This document shows positions 28,519-37,469 of a DNA stretch of 64,000 bases, in pieces. The translations under genes and the position numbers were made by a program. A model generated the notes under the pieces. It was not told the origin of the DNA. It saw only the letters and a list, made by a program, of their open reading frames with translations, and searched no databases. This stretch comes from DT-111 sp965263225 (lineage in GTDB: Bacteria; Bacteroidota; Bacteroidia; Chitinophagales; Saprospiraceae). Each line of letters begins with the position of its first letter. The first letter of the stretch is position 1. The stretch lies in contig CBDHHG010000045.1 of assembly GCA_965263225.1 (NCBI GenBank), positions 322,998-386,997 on the forward strand. The letters are read 5' to 3'.

Positions 28519-29409
28519 TTATTCCAGCAAAGAATCAGCGGCAAGTTTAAAAAAAGTGCCAATGCCAATAGATCGATATCGCCCTTTCAATGCGTGATCG
28601 AATTTCTTGTCCGCTTCTTGAGCATCATAGCCTAAATAATTCTGACTGATGGCATGAAAATACTCTCTCCCCTCTTCTCCAAACTCATTGGCAAAAGAAC
28701 AGGCAAGACGAAACCAGTCGGGCTCTTCCTGAGTGATGTCTATCTCTCTGTTTGTTATCTGGCCAATTACAGCCTCTACTTTCGTTCTGGTGCCTATTAC
28801 ATTGTTGGAGGGTGTAAACTTCCTGAAATAGGATTTCCGCTTCTCCTGAACAGGTTTTGCCCATTTGCGATAGGGCGTAGCATCATGTCGAAATAAAGCA
28901 TTCTCATCAAAGGAATAACCTCTTAATGAAGCTACATTCTGTGGAGCTGAATCTACTACTATTCCAAAAGTAGCGAGGTCATTTTGTATGGCTCTAAAAT
29001 GCCGTTTCTGGCGTTTTGGATAAGCAATAGGGATGACCAGGAAGAATCCTTTGCCTGAAGCGGAGAGACCGGCATAGGCAACATTGCGGATATGGAAGAG
29101 CTGTTCTTTTAGCTCCTGGAAGTTTTCAATTCCTTCATTGCCTTTTGGATCGATATCGATACAAATGAGGCCGGAATGTTGAACCAGGTTTTCTTCTTTA
29201 CGTACCGGATCAAATATGCCACTCACAGTAATGGCAGGAAGCTTTGCTTTAATTTCATCCCTCCTACTCTTATCCGTAATGGTTCTAAGCTCTCTGATTT
29301 GGTCAGCATATTTATCCGAGGTCAGCCAGGTTAAAAGGTTGACCGACTTTGGTTCCTTTCCTGCATAAGATTTAAAGCAGCTTACTTCAACGTTGAGTAT
29401 TGATTCCAT
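28519..29409 (-). CDS. BT4734/VirE N-terminal family primase-like protein
   Basis: The ATG at 29409 (MESILNVEVSCFKSYAG) gives 296 residues; a Met 12 codons upstream is possible. The BT4734-like domain is clear: GLICIDIDPKGNEGIENFQELKE, YAGLSASGKGFFLVIPI and a DSAPQNVASLRGYSFDENA segment. The Asp-x-Asp and SxSGxG patterns resemble archaeo-eukaryotic primase-type catalytic cores. The C-terminal 80 residues (EPDWFRLACSFANEFGEEGR, YLGYDAQEADKKFDHALKG) look like a PriCT-like module. With the VirE-type helicase next to it, it probably primes replication of an integrated element. Confidence 0.88.
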   Translation of the reverse strand: MESILNVEVSCFKSYAGKEPKSVNLLTWLTSDKYADQIRELRTITDKSRRDEIKAKLPAITVSGIFDPVRKEENLVQHSGLICIDIDPKGNEGIENFQELKEQLFHIRNVAYAGLSASGKGFFLVIPIAYPKRQKRHFRAIQNDLATFGIVVDSAPQNVASLRGYSFDENALFRHDATPYRKWAKPVQEKRKSYFRKFTPSNNVIGTRTKVEAVIGQITNREIDITQEEPDWFRLACSFANEFGEEGREYFHAISQNYLGYDAQEADKKFDHALKGRYRSIGIGTFFKLAADSLLE

Positions 29410-29454
29410 GATGTTTAAAATTCTTTTGGAATTTGCCCTGTGCATTTGTGTATT

Positions 29455-29570
29455 TAGATGTGCACAACTTCACAAGATTGCACAAGATTGGTTTCTTTAA
29501 AGTTGTGCACTGCATTCGATTGGTTTTGAGTGCGTTAGGAACAAGTACACAAGATGCACAACTTAAATTG
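29455..29570. promoter_or_regulatory. Iteron-like repeats, possible element origin or operator
   Basis: In the gap between the helicase and primase-like genes, TGCACAACTT occurs at 29461-29470 and 29555-29564, and its inverted form AAGTTGTGCA at 29500-29509. A tandem decamer CACAAGATTG lies at 29471-29490, and CACAAGAT recurs at 29548-29555. Such clustered repeats next to replication genes are typical of replication-initiator binding sites. They could instead be an operator for the downstream gene. Confidence 0.6.
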
Positions 29571-29580
29571 GACCAACTTT

Positions 29581-30885
29581 CTAAAATTCCGGCTCCTCTA
29601 GCTCTTTGCTACCGCCCGGAACAGTCGGTTGCCTACCAGCATAGATGTCTGCTTCATCTGCGTAGATAATGCCGTATACCCAAGATCGGCGATTGTTTCG
29701 CTGTTTCTGATACCTGGGAAATCTCGCTTTGCGTAAAGCCTCCCCTAGCTTCTTCGGAGATATCTTGATTGATACTTTCTCTTGCAGGTGAGCCAATATC
29801 TCTGCATTGGTTAGATCAGCTTCGGGAAGTTCTCCCTCATCCGGTGGCCGCATGTAAGTAACTAAAACTTCGTACTCATTGGACTGTACTTCGAACTGTT
29901 CATTGTATTCGGTAAGCTCGACTAGGTCATCCTTATCCAGCCAGTACACAAAGCCCTTTTTGTAGAGAGTGTAGGCCTGAGCCCACACTTGGTCGATATC
30001 AATAGCCTGCGCTTTATTGATATCGATCTTCTCTACTTCAAAGGGTAGGAAACGTCTGTTGCCAGTGGGATCATGCAAGAACTGAGCTTCATTACTGGAG
30101 GCAATAAAAGAGCAAATTTTGGGTAACTCTTCCGCATAACGGGCATAGGATCGCCTGACCTTGATAGTGTTTTTGGTAAGTAATCCTTTAAATTCATTGA
30201 TCTTCCTTGAAGTAATTCCAGCAAAGTAATCATCTAGGTTAAAGATGAAGTTGTTGGCAGTGGCCAGCATTGAATCTTTATTGTCGGGATCAAGTGCTCC
30301 TTCCACATAGTAGTTTTGAAGAGCATTTGGACAAAGGTTCCTAATCCAAGTGGATTTGAATGTTCCCTGCCGTCCGGCCAGAATAAAACAAAGCTGGTTG
30401 GCACATTTATCTTCAATGAAGACATTAGCAACTGCACCAACCAACCATTTCTCAAAATATTTGCGGAACATCTTAGCCATTTGTGACTTGGAAGCCGGAT
30501 CGCAAAAAAGCTCAATAGTATCGGCCAGCTCACCGATCAGGTCATCGGTAACAGAACCAAGTTTTTCAAAATATTCCTGAACAGGATTTACCTCATCAGA
30601 AAAGTCACTTTCTAGTAACTCCCCTACTTTGGTCTTACTGGCATGTGAAATACCTGAGCCTTTCAGGTGCCTTACAATGGAATGGAGTGTAAAGTCATCA
30701 ATTCGATACCAATTGGGAGCCCCTATATATTTTACTTCCGGAAACCGAGTAATGGTATTATAACGGAAATCAGCAAAAGCCCTTAGAGCAGCCTCTAATT
30801 GGAGTAATTTACTATCCCCGTTTAAATCCGTACCTTCCGATATTTCAACTCGCTTATTTGCATAGTTTTTCTTATCTTTGGACAT
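29581..30885 (-). CDS. Virulence-associated E family (VirE/D5-like) helicase
   Basis: This 434-residue protein belongs to the VirE family of SF3/D5-like ATPases. Walker A is LAGRQGTFKSTWIRNLCP, with Walker B FNLDDYFAG after it. The sensor-like FIASSNEAQFLHDPTGNRRF and LPFEVEKIDINKAQAIDIDQ blocks are typical of the family. The C-terminal part (YQKQRNNRRSWVYGI) resembles a DNA-binding domain. It lies 171 bp upstream of the BT4734-like gene in the same direction. The pair is the usual replication cassette of Bacteroidota mobile elements. Confidence 0.9.
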   Translation of the reverse strand: MSKDKKNYANKRVEISEGTDLNGDSKLLQLEAALRAFADFRYNTITRFPEVKYIGAPNWYRIDDFTLHSIVRHLKGSGISHASKTKVGELLESDFSDEVNPVQEYFEKLGSVTDDLIGELADTIELFCDPASKSQMAKMFRKYFEKWLVGAVANVFIEDKCANQLCFILAGRQGTFKSTWIRNLCPNALQNYYVEGALDPDNKDSMLATANNFIFNLDDYFAGITSRKINEFKGLLTKNTIKVRRSYARYAEELPKICSFIASSNEAQFLHDPTGNRRFLPFEVEKIDINKAQAIDIDQVWAQAYTLYKKGFVYWLDKDDLVELTEYNEQFEVQSNEYEVLVTYMRPPDEGELPEADLTNAEILAHLQEKVSIKISPKKLGEALRKARFPRYQKQRNNRRSWVYGIIYADEADIYAGRQPTVPGGSKELEEPEF

Positions 30886-30913
30886 AGATTTTAATTAAAA
30901 CATTAGTTGAAAT

Positions 30914-30945
30914 AAAGGGGCCGAAGGTGCGAACTTCAGCCCCTT
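30914..30945 (-). terminator. Terminator overlapping the end of the HTH gene
   Basis: AAAGGGGC and GCCCCTTT form a stem with an inner GAAG/CTTC pairing. On the minus strand it is followed by a T-rich tract. It overlaps the stop codon of the gene at 30936 and precedes the VirE-type gene. A T-run also follows on the plus strand, so it could act in both directions. Confidence 0.75.
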
Positions 30946-31235
30946 TTTCTTTTGGTCAGATAGCGATTTCGATAGTCGAGTAACTCGCCTCTGTTAAATC
31001 TTTTTTCCTTTAGGTGATAATAGACCGAAAACTCTCCGCGGTCGGTCAGAATTTTCAGACTCTTTACTGACATCCCTAGCAACCGGCAGGCGGTTCCTGT
31101 ACTGACCAGGTCATCCTCCCCGATCACCCTTTGGAGTTCTTCATTCATGTTGTCAAATTCTTTTTGTACTAATTCCCGGAGCATAGATTTAAGCTCTACT
31201 GGCGTGATTTCGTGAAGCGTGATTCTTTCAGGCAT
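30936..31235 (-). CDS. Helix-turn-helix (excisionase-like) protein
   Basis: The ATG at 31235 (MPERITLHEITPVELKSMLR) gives 99 residues; an upstream start would overlap the neighbouring gene more. The C-terminal half is an HTH_17-like motif: LVSTGTACRLLGMSVKSLKI, LTDRGEFSVYYHLKEKRFN, RGELLDYRNRYL. Similar proteins control excision or replication in Bacteroidota elements. It overlaps the ribbon-helix-helix-like gene by 8 bp, indicating coupling, and precedes the helicase gene. Confidence 0.8.
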   Translation of the reverse strand: MPERITLHEITPVELKSMLRELVQKEFDNMNEELQRVIGEDDLVSTGTACRLLGMSVKSLKILTDRGEFSVYYHLKEKRFNRGELLDYRNRYLTKRKRG

Positions 31236-31440
31236 GGCTATCTTGTTTTTTAAGGTTAGCGGCCTCAGCCTGAATTTGGATTCCTTCATTTTCGAGTTCC
31301 TTAAGCACCAGAGCTAGTATGTATTCGCTCTTGCTTTTGCCCTTCCTTTGAGCAAGGATCTCAAACTGTTTCTTGACCTCTTTTGGGACACGGGCATTCA
31401 GGAAACTATCCCTTTTGAATATTGCGTTATTCAGGATCAT
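31228..31440 (-). CDS. Small ribbon-helix-helix-like protein
   Basis: This 70-residue protein reads SFLNARVPKEVKKQFEILAQ, then RKGKSKSEYILALVLKELEN. The strand-helix-helix pattern (RVPKEVKKQFEILAQRKG, SKSEYI) is typical of RHH DNA-binding regulators, including plasmid partition and relaxosome accessory proteins. It lies just downstream of a 239-bp repeat-containing gap and overlaps the HTH gene by 8 bp. Confidence 0.72.
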   Translation of the reverse strand: MILNNAIFKRDSFLNARVPKEVKKQFEILAQRKGKSKSEYILALVLKELENEGIQIQAEAANLKKQDSHA

Positions 31441-31679
31441 TGCATCTGATTTAGTGATGTAAAACGATTTCTGACACGCAATATATACCGCTGAATTATC
31501 ACTTCCAAAAGCCTGATTAACAGTAGGTTAAGAAGAGTAAAAACCGAAAATTGCACCATTTGATCACAAATGATCACACCTCAGGAACCAGCCTTTTTCA
31601 TTTGATGCCATTTGGTATCATTACGCCTGCCGCATTTAACAGGTATTTGCACCAAACTTTAACACATTTTAACATTTTA
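31441..31679. promoter_or_regulatory. AT-rich gap with short palindromes and repeats
   Basis: This gap upstream of the RHH-like gene contains TGATCACA twice (about 31562-31579), separated by 2 bases. It also has an imperfect inverted repeat TGATGCCA-TT-TGGTATCA (about 31604-31621) and repeated TTTAACA words near 31658-31677. It is probably the control region of the RHH/HTH genes and could also be an origin or transfer site. Confidence 0.4.
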
Positions 31680-31946
31680 CTAAGCTGGTAGGGCTATTCT
31701 GATGCTCTTTTCGGCTTTACTCTTCATGCTTAAATTCAGCTCCTCACCGAGAAGAATATGGCGCAGCATTCGAACTTTTTCAAAGCGTTCCTTATTCTCC
31801 TGTATTGATCTCAATGTAGTGGCGTGAGAAGGTTTTCCTTTATCTCGGCGTTTGATATCCTTTTGAACAGAGGAGAAGAATCTTTCTTTAAATCGCTTTT
31901 CCAGCCGGTTTAGATTATGGCTGAGAAGAGGGTTGGATACATCCAA
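31680..31946 (-). CDS. Small hypothetical helical protein, start uncertain
   Basis: From the TTG at 31946 this is 88 residues of basic, helical sequence (LNRLEKRFKERFFSSVQKDI, KVRMLRHILLGEELNLSMKS). The frame is open further upstream to about 32038, reading ERALRLVDLYSATFYGVELD, which looks like real protein. The true start is therefore probably inside the end of the membrane protein gene, but no ATG is available there; an ATT or other rare start, or coupling by frameshift, is possible. Function unknown. Confidence 0.55.
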   Translation of the reverse strand: MDVSNPLLSHNLNRLEKRFKERFFSSVQKDIKRRDKGKPSHATTLRSIQENKERFEKVRMLRHILLGEELNLSMKSKAEKSIRIALPA

Positions 31947-31987
31947 TTCAACTCCGTAAAAGGTGGCACTATAAAGGTCTACTAATC

Positions 31988-32650
31988 TTAATGCCCGTTC
32001 CCGGTCGGGCTCAGCCCGTTTCCCTGAAAAAGTAATTCCTCAGATGCTTCATAAGTATCTTCCGGTAATTTGCCTTCTTCAAGCTGTGCTGCTAATTGAG
32101 ATTCTTTTGGGAGACCTGGACGCTTACCTTCATAAAGGTCATCCATGAACTGATCGAAATCATTACGGGCAACATAGAAATCGTGAAGTTCTCGCCATTG
32201 CTCTTTATTTTGGTAAAGTGCCATTTGGGTAGCAAACATGGTTTCCTTCAAGATCATAATTTCAATCACCCAGCCGATCAACATCAGGGTAGATACAGAT
32301 ACCGTCCATGAAAGACCATAAGTATACATGACCAGGTAAGCTTCCCACAATGAAAGCAGGAGTAGGGCAGTAGCTGCAATGATACCCATTGAGAACCGGC
32401 TCTGAATACGGGCAGGGTTTAATTGGAAAAAGAATACCAGCGTTCCCCTTCCGGCTTGAATGGCCAGTGGTACCAAAAAGGCTGCAATTTGAAATCCAAT
32501 GTGTGGCGCATTTTGAGCATGAAAGATGCCCATGATCAAGGCAGAGATCAGATAAGTGCCAATCAGGAGCCCGAAAGATAATTTGGGCAAGATTCTCCGC
32601 AGCTGTTTGACGGCACGTTCAAAATCTCGGTTTACGAGTGTGTTTTGCAT
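31988..32650 (-). CDS. Integrated-element membrane protein, unknown function
   Basis: This 220-residue protein has about four membrane segments: LSFGLLIGTYLISALIMGIF, IGFQIAAFLVPLAIQAG, MGIIAATALLLLSLWEAYLV and VSVSTLMLIGWVIEIMIL. A cytoplasmic, acidic C-terminal tail of about 70 residues follows. It lies 53 bp downstream of the integrase gene in the same direction. Similar membrane proteins sit beside integrases in Bacteroidota elements, but I know of no role. No motif suggests a transporter or conjugation protein. Confidence 0.75.
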   Translation of the reverse strand: MQNTLVNRDFERAVKQLRRILPKLSFGLLIGTYLISALIMGIFHAQNAPHIGFQIAAFLVPLAIQAGRGTLVFFFQLNPARIQSRFSMGIIAATALLLLSLWEAYLVMYTYGLSWTVSVSTLMLIGWVIEIMILKETMFATQMALYQNKEQWRELHDFYVARNDFDQFMDDLYEGKRPGLPKESQLAAQLEEGKLPEDTYEASEELLFQGNGLSPTGNGH

Positions 32651-32703
32651 AACATTAGTTGTTTTGAATAAATGATTGATAAAATTGAGTTATTTGAATA
32701 GCG

Positions 32704-33981
32704 CTATTCCTTATTCTTATTTCGTTTTTCTATGGATCGAGCGATTGCTTCTGCATTCTCTTCCGCATCAATTCCGATATATTCTCTGAGTTGTGATTCT
32801 GTGGCATGTCCGGTCATAGGCATAATTTGACCGAGCTTGTAACCCATGCGGTATAGATTCGTGGCAAAGCTTCTTCGGCAGGTGTGGGAGGCTACTTCCT
32901 GATATTTTGGGAAGTAATGCTTTTCTATTCTGGCTTTACGCCCCATGTATTGCTCCACTTTGAGGACCTTCTCATCTATTTCGGCCTTCTGACAGATCAC
33001 CTTGATCGTCTCATTGAATTTTTGCATCGACATTTTTGGAGAGCTGTAATTATGCTTCTCCAGAGTAGGGATCAACCAAGGGAATATGTTGAGTGGAATT
33101 TTGGCAGGAATCTCTGTCTTCTGCGAAATCACAGAAAGGAGAGGGGTTCCGCTAAAGGTGCGATAGAAGTTATCAGGTGTGTATCTGCAATAATCGCTGT
33201 ACCGTTGACCAGTACCGGCACCGATCAGGAAAAGGTCTCTAACCTTAGCCTGGAATCCATAAAGATTGAGATCAGCCAATATTTGCAACTCCTCAGGGTT
33301 GAGGATAACTTTCCGGCCGGTTGCTTTCTTCTTAGGTACTAGCCATCCTGAGCCTTGATATCTAATATTAGAATGGAGCTTCTTCCTTCTGGCTCGTTCC
33401 ATGAACTGCCGAAGAATACTTAAAGTCTTGTTTCCATAGCTCAACTGAACTTCACGGGTGGTAAGCCAATCGATCAACTCCAGGCGTAAATCCCAATCAA
33501 CATCATCAAAATCAAATCTGCCCCTGGCCTTTGCAAATTTCTTAAGAATACCGGCATGTCGTCTGTATGGGTCAAAGCTTGCTCTCTTCATGCCCAGAGC
33601 CTTCATTTCCTCCAACTCTTCTTCAATAAACTCAAAGAGGGAGAGGGGCTTTGCCACTGGTTCGGGCTCAACTCTTTGAGTCTTCAGATCGAGTTGGCTC
33701 TTGAATTCCTCGACGCTGATAACACCATAATTAGATTCTATGTAAATGGATTTGCAGTAAGCGGTAAGATCATCGATCTGGCGACGAATAGCCCAGAGAT
33801 CAGGCCTACGTTCTTTTTCAATCGGTCTTTGTAATTGGAAATTCCAATCGGTAGGGTAGATGCTCAATCCCGTAGAATAAAGAACCTTTTTTCCACGGTA
33901 GCGGAAAACAAGGAAGATTAAAGTTTCAGTCTTTGCCTTGGGTGCCTTAAGATTAAATCTAGGCTTCGGTAATTTTGCCAT
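32704..33981 (-). CDS. int: Tyrosine-type site-specific integrase
   Basis: This 425-residue integrase has an arm-type DNA-binding N-terminus (FLVFRYRGKKVLYSTGLSIY), a core-binding SAM-like domain (about 110-215) and a C-terminal catalytic domain. Catalytic residues are visible: Arg in GAGTGQRYSD, HxxR in SHTCRRSFATNLY, His in MTGHATESQ and Tyr in LREYIGID. The layout matches Bacteroidota phage- and ICE-type integrases. It is the first gene of the minus-strand element genes; its att site probably lies in the 33982-34498 gap or close by. Confidence 0.93.
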   Translation of the reverse strand: MAKLPKPRFNLKAPKAKTETLIFLVFRYRGKKVLYSTGLSIYPTDWNFQLQRPIEKERRPDLWAIRRQIDDLTAYCKSIYIESNYGVISVEEFKSQLDLKTQRVEPEPVAKPLSLFEFIEEELEEMKALGMKRASFDPYRRHAGILKKFAKARGRFDFDDVDWDLRLELIDWLTTREVQLSYGNKTLSILRQFMERARRKKLHSNIRYQGSGWLVPKKKATGRKVILNPEELQILADLNLYGFQAKVRDLFLIGAGTGQRYSDYCRYTPDNFYRTFSGTPLLSVISQKTEIPAKIPLNIFPWLIPTLEKHNYSSPKMSMQKFNETIKVICQKAEIDEKVLKVEQYMGRKARIEKHYFPKYQEVASHTCRRSFATNLYRMGYKLGQIMPMTGHATESQLREYIGIDAEENAEAIARSIEKRNKNKE

Positions 33982-34498
33982 AACTGTTTTTTTCGACCAA
34001 AATAGTCTCTAGTACTCGCCATTCCGCAGCAGTCGGAATAGCAGTCGTATCAGTTCCTGGGTTTCCCAGGTTATGGCATAACCAAAGTTTTCTAAAGCTA
34101 GGAAAGGCTAGATTTTATGAGGGTTGGAGAGGATATTCCAGGATTTTCCAGGAGGTAAAGTTCGTCCCGTCCGGACCGCTTATTTTGTTTATAAGTAAAT
34201 CGATGTCATTTGGTTATAAATATATATATTTCAATCTTGGAAAATTCTCAGAAAATCTTAGAAAAGGCAGTCTAGTTTCTTGGGCTGCCTTTTCTAATCT
34301 TCAGCCTCTCCTCAACTAGTTTTACTGTTTTCTTTTCGGATTTGGTCTTTATTCAACCCGAGACGCTAGCCCTATTTTTTGTAATCGCTTCTCATACTTC
34401 TAATTCTTTGTATCTTTCATAAGGATTATTTTTTAATGAGCGGAATAACGCAATTCAATATTCGTGTTTATCTTTATTTCACACGAATTAAGTAAGTC
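33982..34498. other. Gap upstream of the integrase, possible att region
   Basis: No coding frame is convincing. It holds a hairpin CCTGGG-TTT-CCCAGG (about 34058-34072), a direct repeat of TTTCCAGG-like words near 34135-34152, a GTCCGGAC palindrome near 34178 and a terminator at 34262-34293. No tRNA gene was seen, and I could not find a matching second att copy in the window. Confidence 0.4.
34262..34293. terminator. Hairpin terminator between integrase and oxygenase genes
   Basis: AAAAGGCAG and CTGCCTTTT form a 9-bp stem with a 14-base loop, extended by AG/CT at the base. T-rich sequence follows on both strands. It is not directly behind a gene, so it may insulate the integrated element from its neighbour. 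Confidence 0.7.
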
Positions 34499-37168
34499 AT
34501 GTCTATCACTATTGGTCAGACAATCGCAGTAAAAGTAGGTCAGCAAGATCCGGAGACAGATACTCCCATAACAGGATGGTCCGGGACAGTTACCATAGTC
34601 CATTCTAATAATGGCATGATTGAGATAGAATGGGACGCCCCTACCTTACTTCAGATGCCAGATAATTATATCCGTAATTCGATCGACGAAGGCTACGATT
34701 ATTTGTGCTATCAAATTGAAGTTGAAAACGTAGAGATTATTGAGCCTAGGAGTACTATTGAACAAACGCTGGTCATTCAGAAAGATTTGGCGGAACATTA
34801 TGAGGATTATGAACTTTCCGGAAAACGTCCTCTCCCTTTCTCAAAGGCAGAACAAGAAGAAGTTACCATTGAAGATTTAGAAGTTGTCGGTCATGCTAAA
34901 AAAAGGCTACTAGCCATTCTGAAAACTATTAAAGGAAGTGGTTCATTTGCCACGTCGGGTGTCAGCCCATTTGTCCATCCTGGTCTGCATATTGAAGGTA
35001 TCGGTGAAATAGGACTTCCCGTAACTACCTCCCAAGCACAAGATATCATTTCGCAAGCCAAAAGAGCACCCTTTGGAAAAGGTAGCCGGACTATTACGGA
35101 TGCCTCCGTGAGAAACGCTTGGGAGATTGATGCCGACCAATTGTCTTTCGGAAATGAGGATTGGGATAACACTTTACTGAAGATCATTGGGGAAGTAAAG
35201 CAGGGCCTTGGAATTGAAGAATTATCTGTAACCGCGTCTCTTTACAAATTACTAGTCTATGAAAACGGTGGCTTTTTCCTACCACACCAAGATTCGGAGA
35301 AGGAGCAAGGTATGTTTGGGACGCTTGTGGTAGGGCTTCCCGCTAAGTATACTGGAGGAGAACTAATCATTAGATTTGATGGTAGGGAAGAAGTGGTTGA
35401 TTTTTCGTCGCCAGCCAACTATTATAAGATTCCTTACACTGCTTTTTATGCCGATTGTGAGCATGAAGTAAAACCGATCACTTCCGGTTACCGGGTTTGC
35501 TTAGTCTACAATTTGTTGCAATCTATTAATACTCCACAGATTATTAATCCGCAATTTAGTGATCAAATAGCTCAAATGGCGAAAGTACTTCAGCAATTGT
35601 CGGGTTCCTACGAATGGAAGCCCATGGCTGTTCTGCTGGAGCATCAATACACGCCTGCCAATTATGCATTTGCGAATTTGAAACTTCATGATCGTCCCCA
35701 GGCCGAAGCCCTTATGGAAGCAGCAAAAAAGGCTGGCTACTTTGCTAGTTTGGGTCTAGTCACCCTTTATCGACATGGCCAGTTGGAAGGGGCAGACTTT
35801 TACTATGGGTATAACCGACGCGGTCACTACTATGATGAGTATGAAGAGGAAGAACTTAGTGGGGGAACCATGGGCGAGATATATGAGGAATACACTACTA
35901 TTGATCACTGGGGCGAAAGTGCTATCCCGGGGCTGGGAGAGACCTCCGTTTTGGCAGAGGATATTCTTACCGACATGGAAATGGGAGAAGGGGATCCCAT
36001 CGAACAACAGGAAGAAGGGTTCACAGGCAATGCCGGCATGACCATAGATTACTGGTATCATTATGGCGCGGTAGTGCTATGGCCCCAAGATATACATCTT
36101 GATTTGTTGGTACGAAAGCCAGTTTCGGTACGGTTAGAATGGCTAGAATATTATACACAAAAATGGGATGATGAGGCATCTCAGTCACAGCGCTACGTTA
36201 AGCAGTTATTGATTGGTCTTCTAGAAGATGCAGAATCCAAAGATGAGAGAAATAACCATATCGACTTCAGCCCCTTGGCTTCCTGCTTGGTGAGACTCCA
36301 GGATGAGCAGCTGCTCAGACGAACCGCCGAAGCCTTGTTACCAGCCGTTTTTCCCAATATACAGCTGGATTACTGGGTATCCTTGCTACAAAGCTATGAA
36401 CCAACTGCTTTCCATCCGATTTTCCAGAAAGTGGGTGAAACGGATGATCTCTTTAGGATCAGACATCTTGTTGGTGTCTTAAATGCCTTAGATCATAGCG
36501 ATTTGTCTGGACCGAGTCCATTTGTGCTTTATCATGTGCAGCAACTGCCAGTATATCTCAAGGGGGTTGGTCTCCACGATTTGAAGGGCTCTTCGTTTTT
36601 TGCGGAAGCTAGAGAAAAGCGCAGAGATGCAGGTAAAGCTATTGTTGAACAGGTTCTATGGTTGAGTAGACATGTGGATCAGCATGTAGATTGGGTGCAG
36701 AACCTGTTGGATGTTCTTACTAAATCTTTGCCGAGAGACTATGCAAATGAAGTGTTGACTCCTATTTTACTTTCCAAAAGGCATATAGATAGAATCCTAG
36801 CCAAAGAACTGTATCGGGTTTGCGTTAAAGATCTGCAAAACCGGACTGCTATGGAACCTACGCCACCAACCGATTGGAAACGGGAAACTCCAAGGACAAA
36901 AGATTATAAACACCTTTGGCAAATTCTGTATCCCTTTCTTAGTTCTCCAACCCAGCAAGTATTCGATTATGTTAAGAATGAATCTTATCGTTCCGAAATG
37001 GAAAGAGCCATTAGGAGCACCGAAGTGGATTTAAGAATGGAGACGATCAGAAAGGGCCGACCTTATACACTAAGGCTCATCAAAACGCAGGCATCCTTCG
37101 AAAGGGCATTGGAGGAATGGGAGGAGGATGTGGCATTGTTGAAGCAGTTGATAACTGTTGAGGTTTAG
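34499..37168 (+). CDS. 2OG-Fe(II) oxygenase with long C-terminal extension
   Basis: This 889-residue protein has an SH3-like N-terminus (about 1-85) that includes GWSGTVTIVHSNNGMIEIEW. A prolyl-4-hydroxylase-type 2-oxoglutarate/Fe(II) dioxygenase domain follows (about 160-345). The iron-binding facial triad is visible: HxD in FFLPHQDSEKEQGMFG (near 262) and the distal His in ADCEHEVKPITSGYRVCLVY (near 322), whose Arg binds 2-oxoglutarate. The remaining 540 residues are mostly helical with no domain I recognise. The substrate is unknown; a protein or small-molecule hydroxylase is possible. The gene stands alone and ends before a hairpin terminator. Confidence 0.85.
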   Translation: MSITIGQTIAVKVGQQDPETDTPITGWSGTVTIVHSNNGMIEIEWDAPTLLQMPDNYIRNSIDEGYDYLCYQIEVENVEIIEPRSTIEQTLVIQKDLAEHYEDYELSGKRPLPFSKAEQEEVTIEDLEVVGHAKKRLLAILKTIKGSGSFATSGVSPFVHPGLHIEGIGEIGLPVTTSQAQDIISQAKRAPFGKGSRTITDASVRNAWEIDADQLSFGNEDWDNTLLKIIGEVKQGLGIEELSVTASLYKLLVYENGGFFLPHQDSEKEQGMFGTLVVGLPAKYTGGELIIRFDGREEVVDFSSPANYYKIPYTAFYADCEHEVKPITSGYRVCLVYNLLQSINTPQIINPQFSDQIAQMAKVLQQLSGSYEWKPMAVLLEHQYTPANYAFANLKLHDRPQAEALMEAAKKAGYFASLGLVTLYRHGQLEGADFYYGYNRRGHYYDEYEEEELSGGTMGEIYEEYTTIDHWGESAIPGLGETSVLAEDILTDMEMGEGDPIEQQEEGFTGNAGMTIDYWYHYGAVVLWPQDIHLDLLVRKPVSVRLEWLEYYTQKWDDEASQSQRYVKQLLIGLLEDAESKDERNNHIDFSPLASCLVRLQDEQLLRRTAEALLPAVFPNIQLDYWVSLLQSYEPTAFHPIFQKVGETDDLFRIRHLVGVLNALDHSDLSGPSPFVLYHVQQLPVYLKGVGLHDLKGSSFFAEAREKRRDAGKAIVEQVLWLSRHVDQHVDWVQNLLDVLTKSLPRDYANEVLTPILLSKRHIDRILAKELYRVCVKDLQNRTAMEPTPPTDWKRETPRTKDYKHLWQILYPFLSSPTQQVFDYVKNESYRSEMERAIRSTEVDLRMETIRKGRPYTLRLIKTQASFERALEEWEEDVALLKQLITVEV

Positions 37169-37254
37169 GGAGAAAGAGAAAATTCAAGTTTAAGGATGAG
37201 GACATTATTTTATAAAACCTGGAGAAATACAGAATAAGATTTTAAGCCCCCGCT

Positions 37255-37288
37255 AAAAGCCTCTCAAACCTAGATTTGCAGGGCTTTT
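37255..37288 (+). terminator. Terminator of the 2OG oxygenase gene
   Basis: AAAAGCC pairs with GGCTTTT, and an inner CAAA with TTTG, to form a hairpin 87 bp after the stop codon. A T-rich tract follows on the plus strand. Confidence 0.75.
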
Positions 37289-37469
37289 AATTTTCTCGAC
37301 ATCCTATCCGACACCGCAAGGTTCATCTAGTCTATCTCTTCCCAAAAAGATGCGGCGATACTTTCACTCTTCGCCACGGACTTCTCTGTAAATCATCTTT
37401 TAATCGTAATTTCCAACCACTATTCCCCAAATTAGTACCATTTACCCTTTTCTCAAAAAAACATCTCCA

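Noticed and set aside
29433..29669. Plus-strand frame over the primase/helicase gap
   Set aside because: It crosses the iteron-like repeats and the end of the helicase gene and has no protein-like features.
33982..34498. tRNA gene as integration site
   Set aside because: No cloverleaf-like sequence was found in the gap, so the att site remains unidentified.
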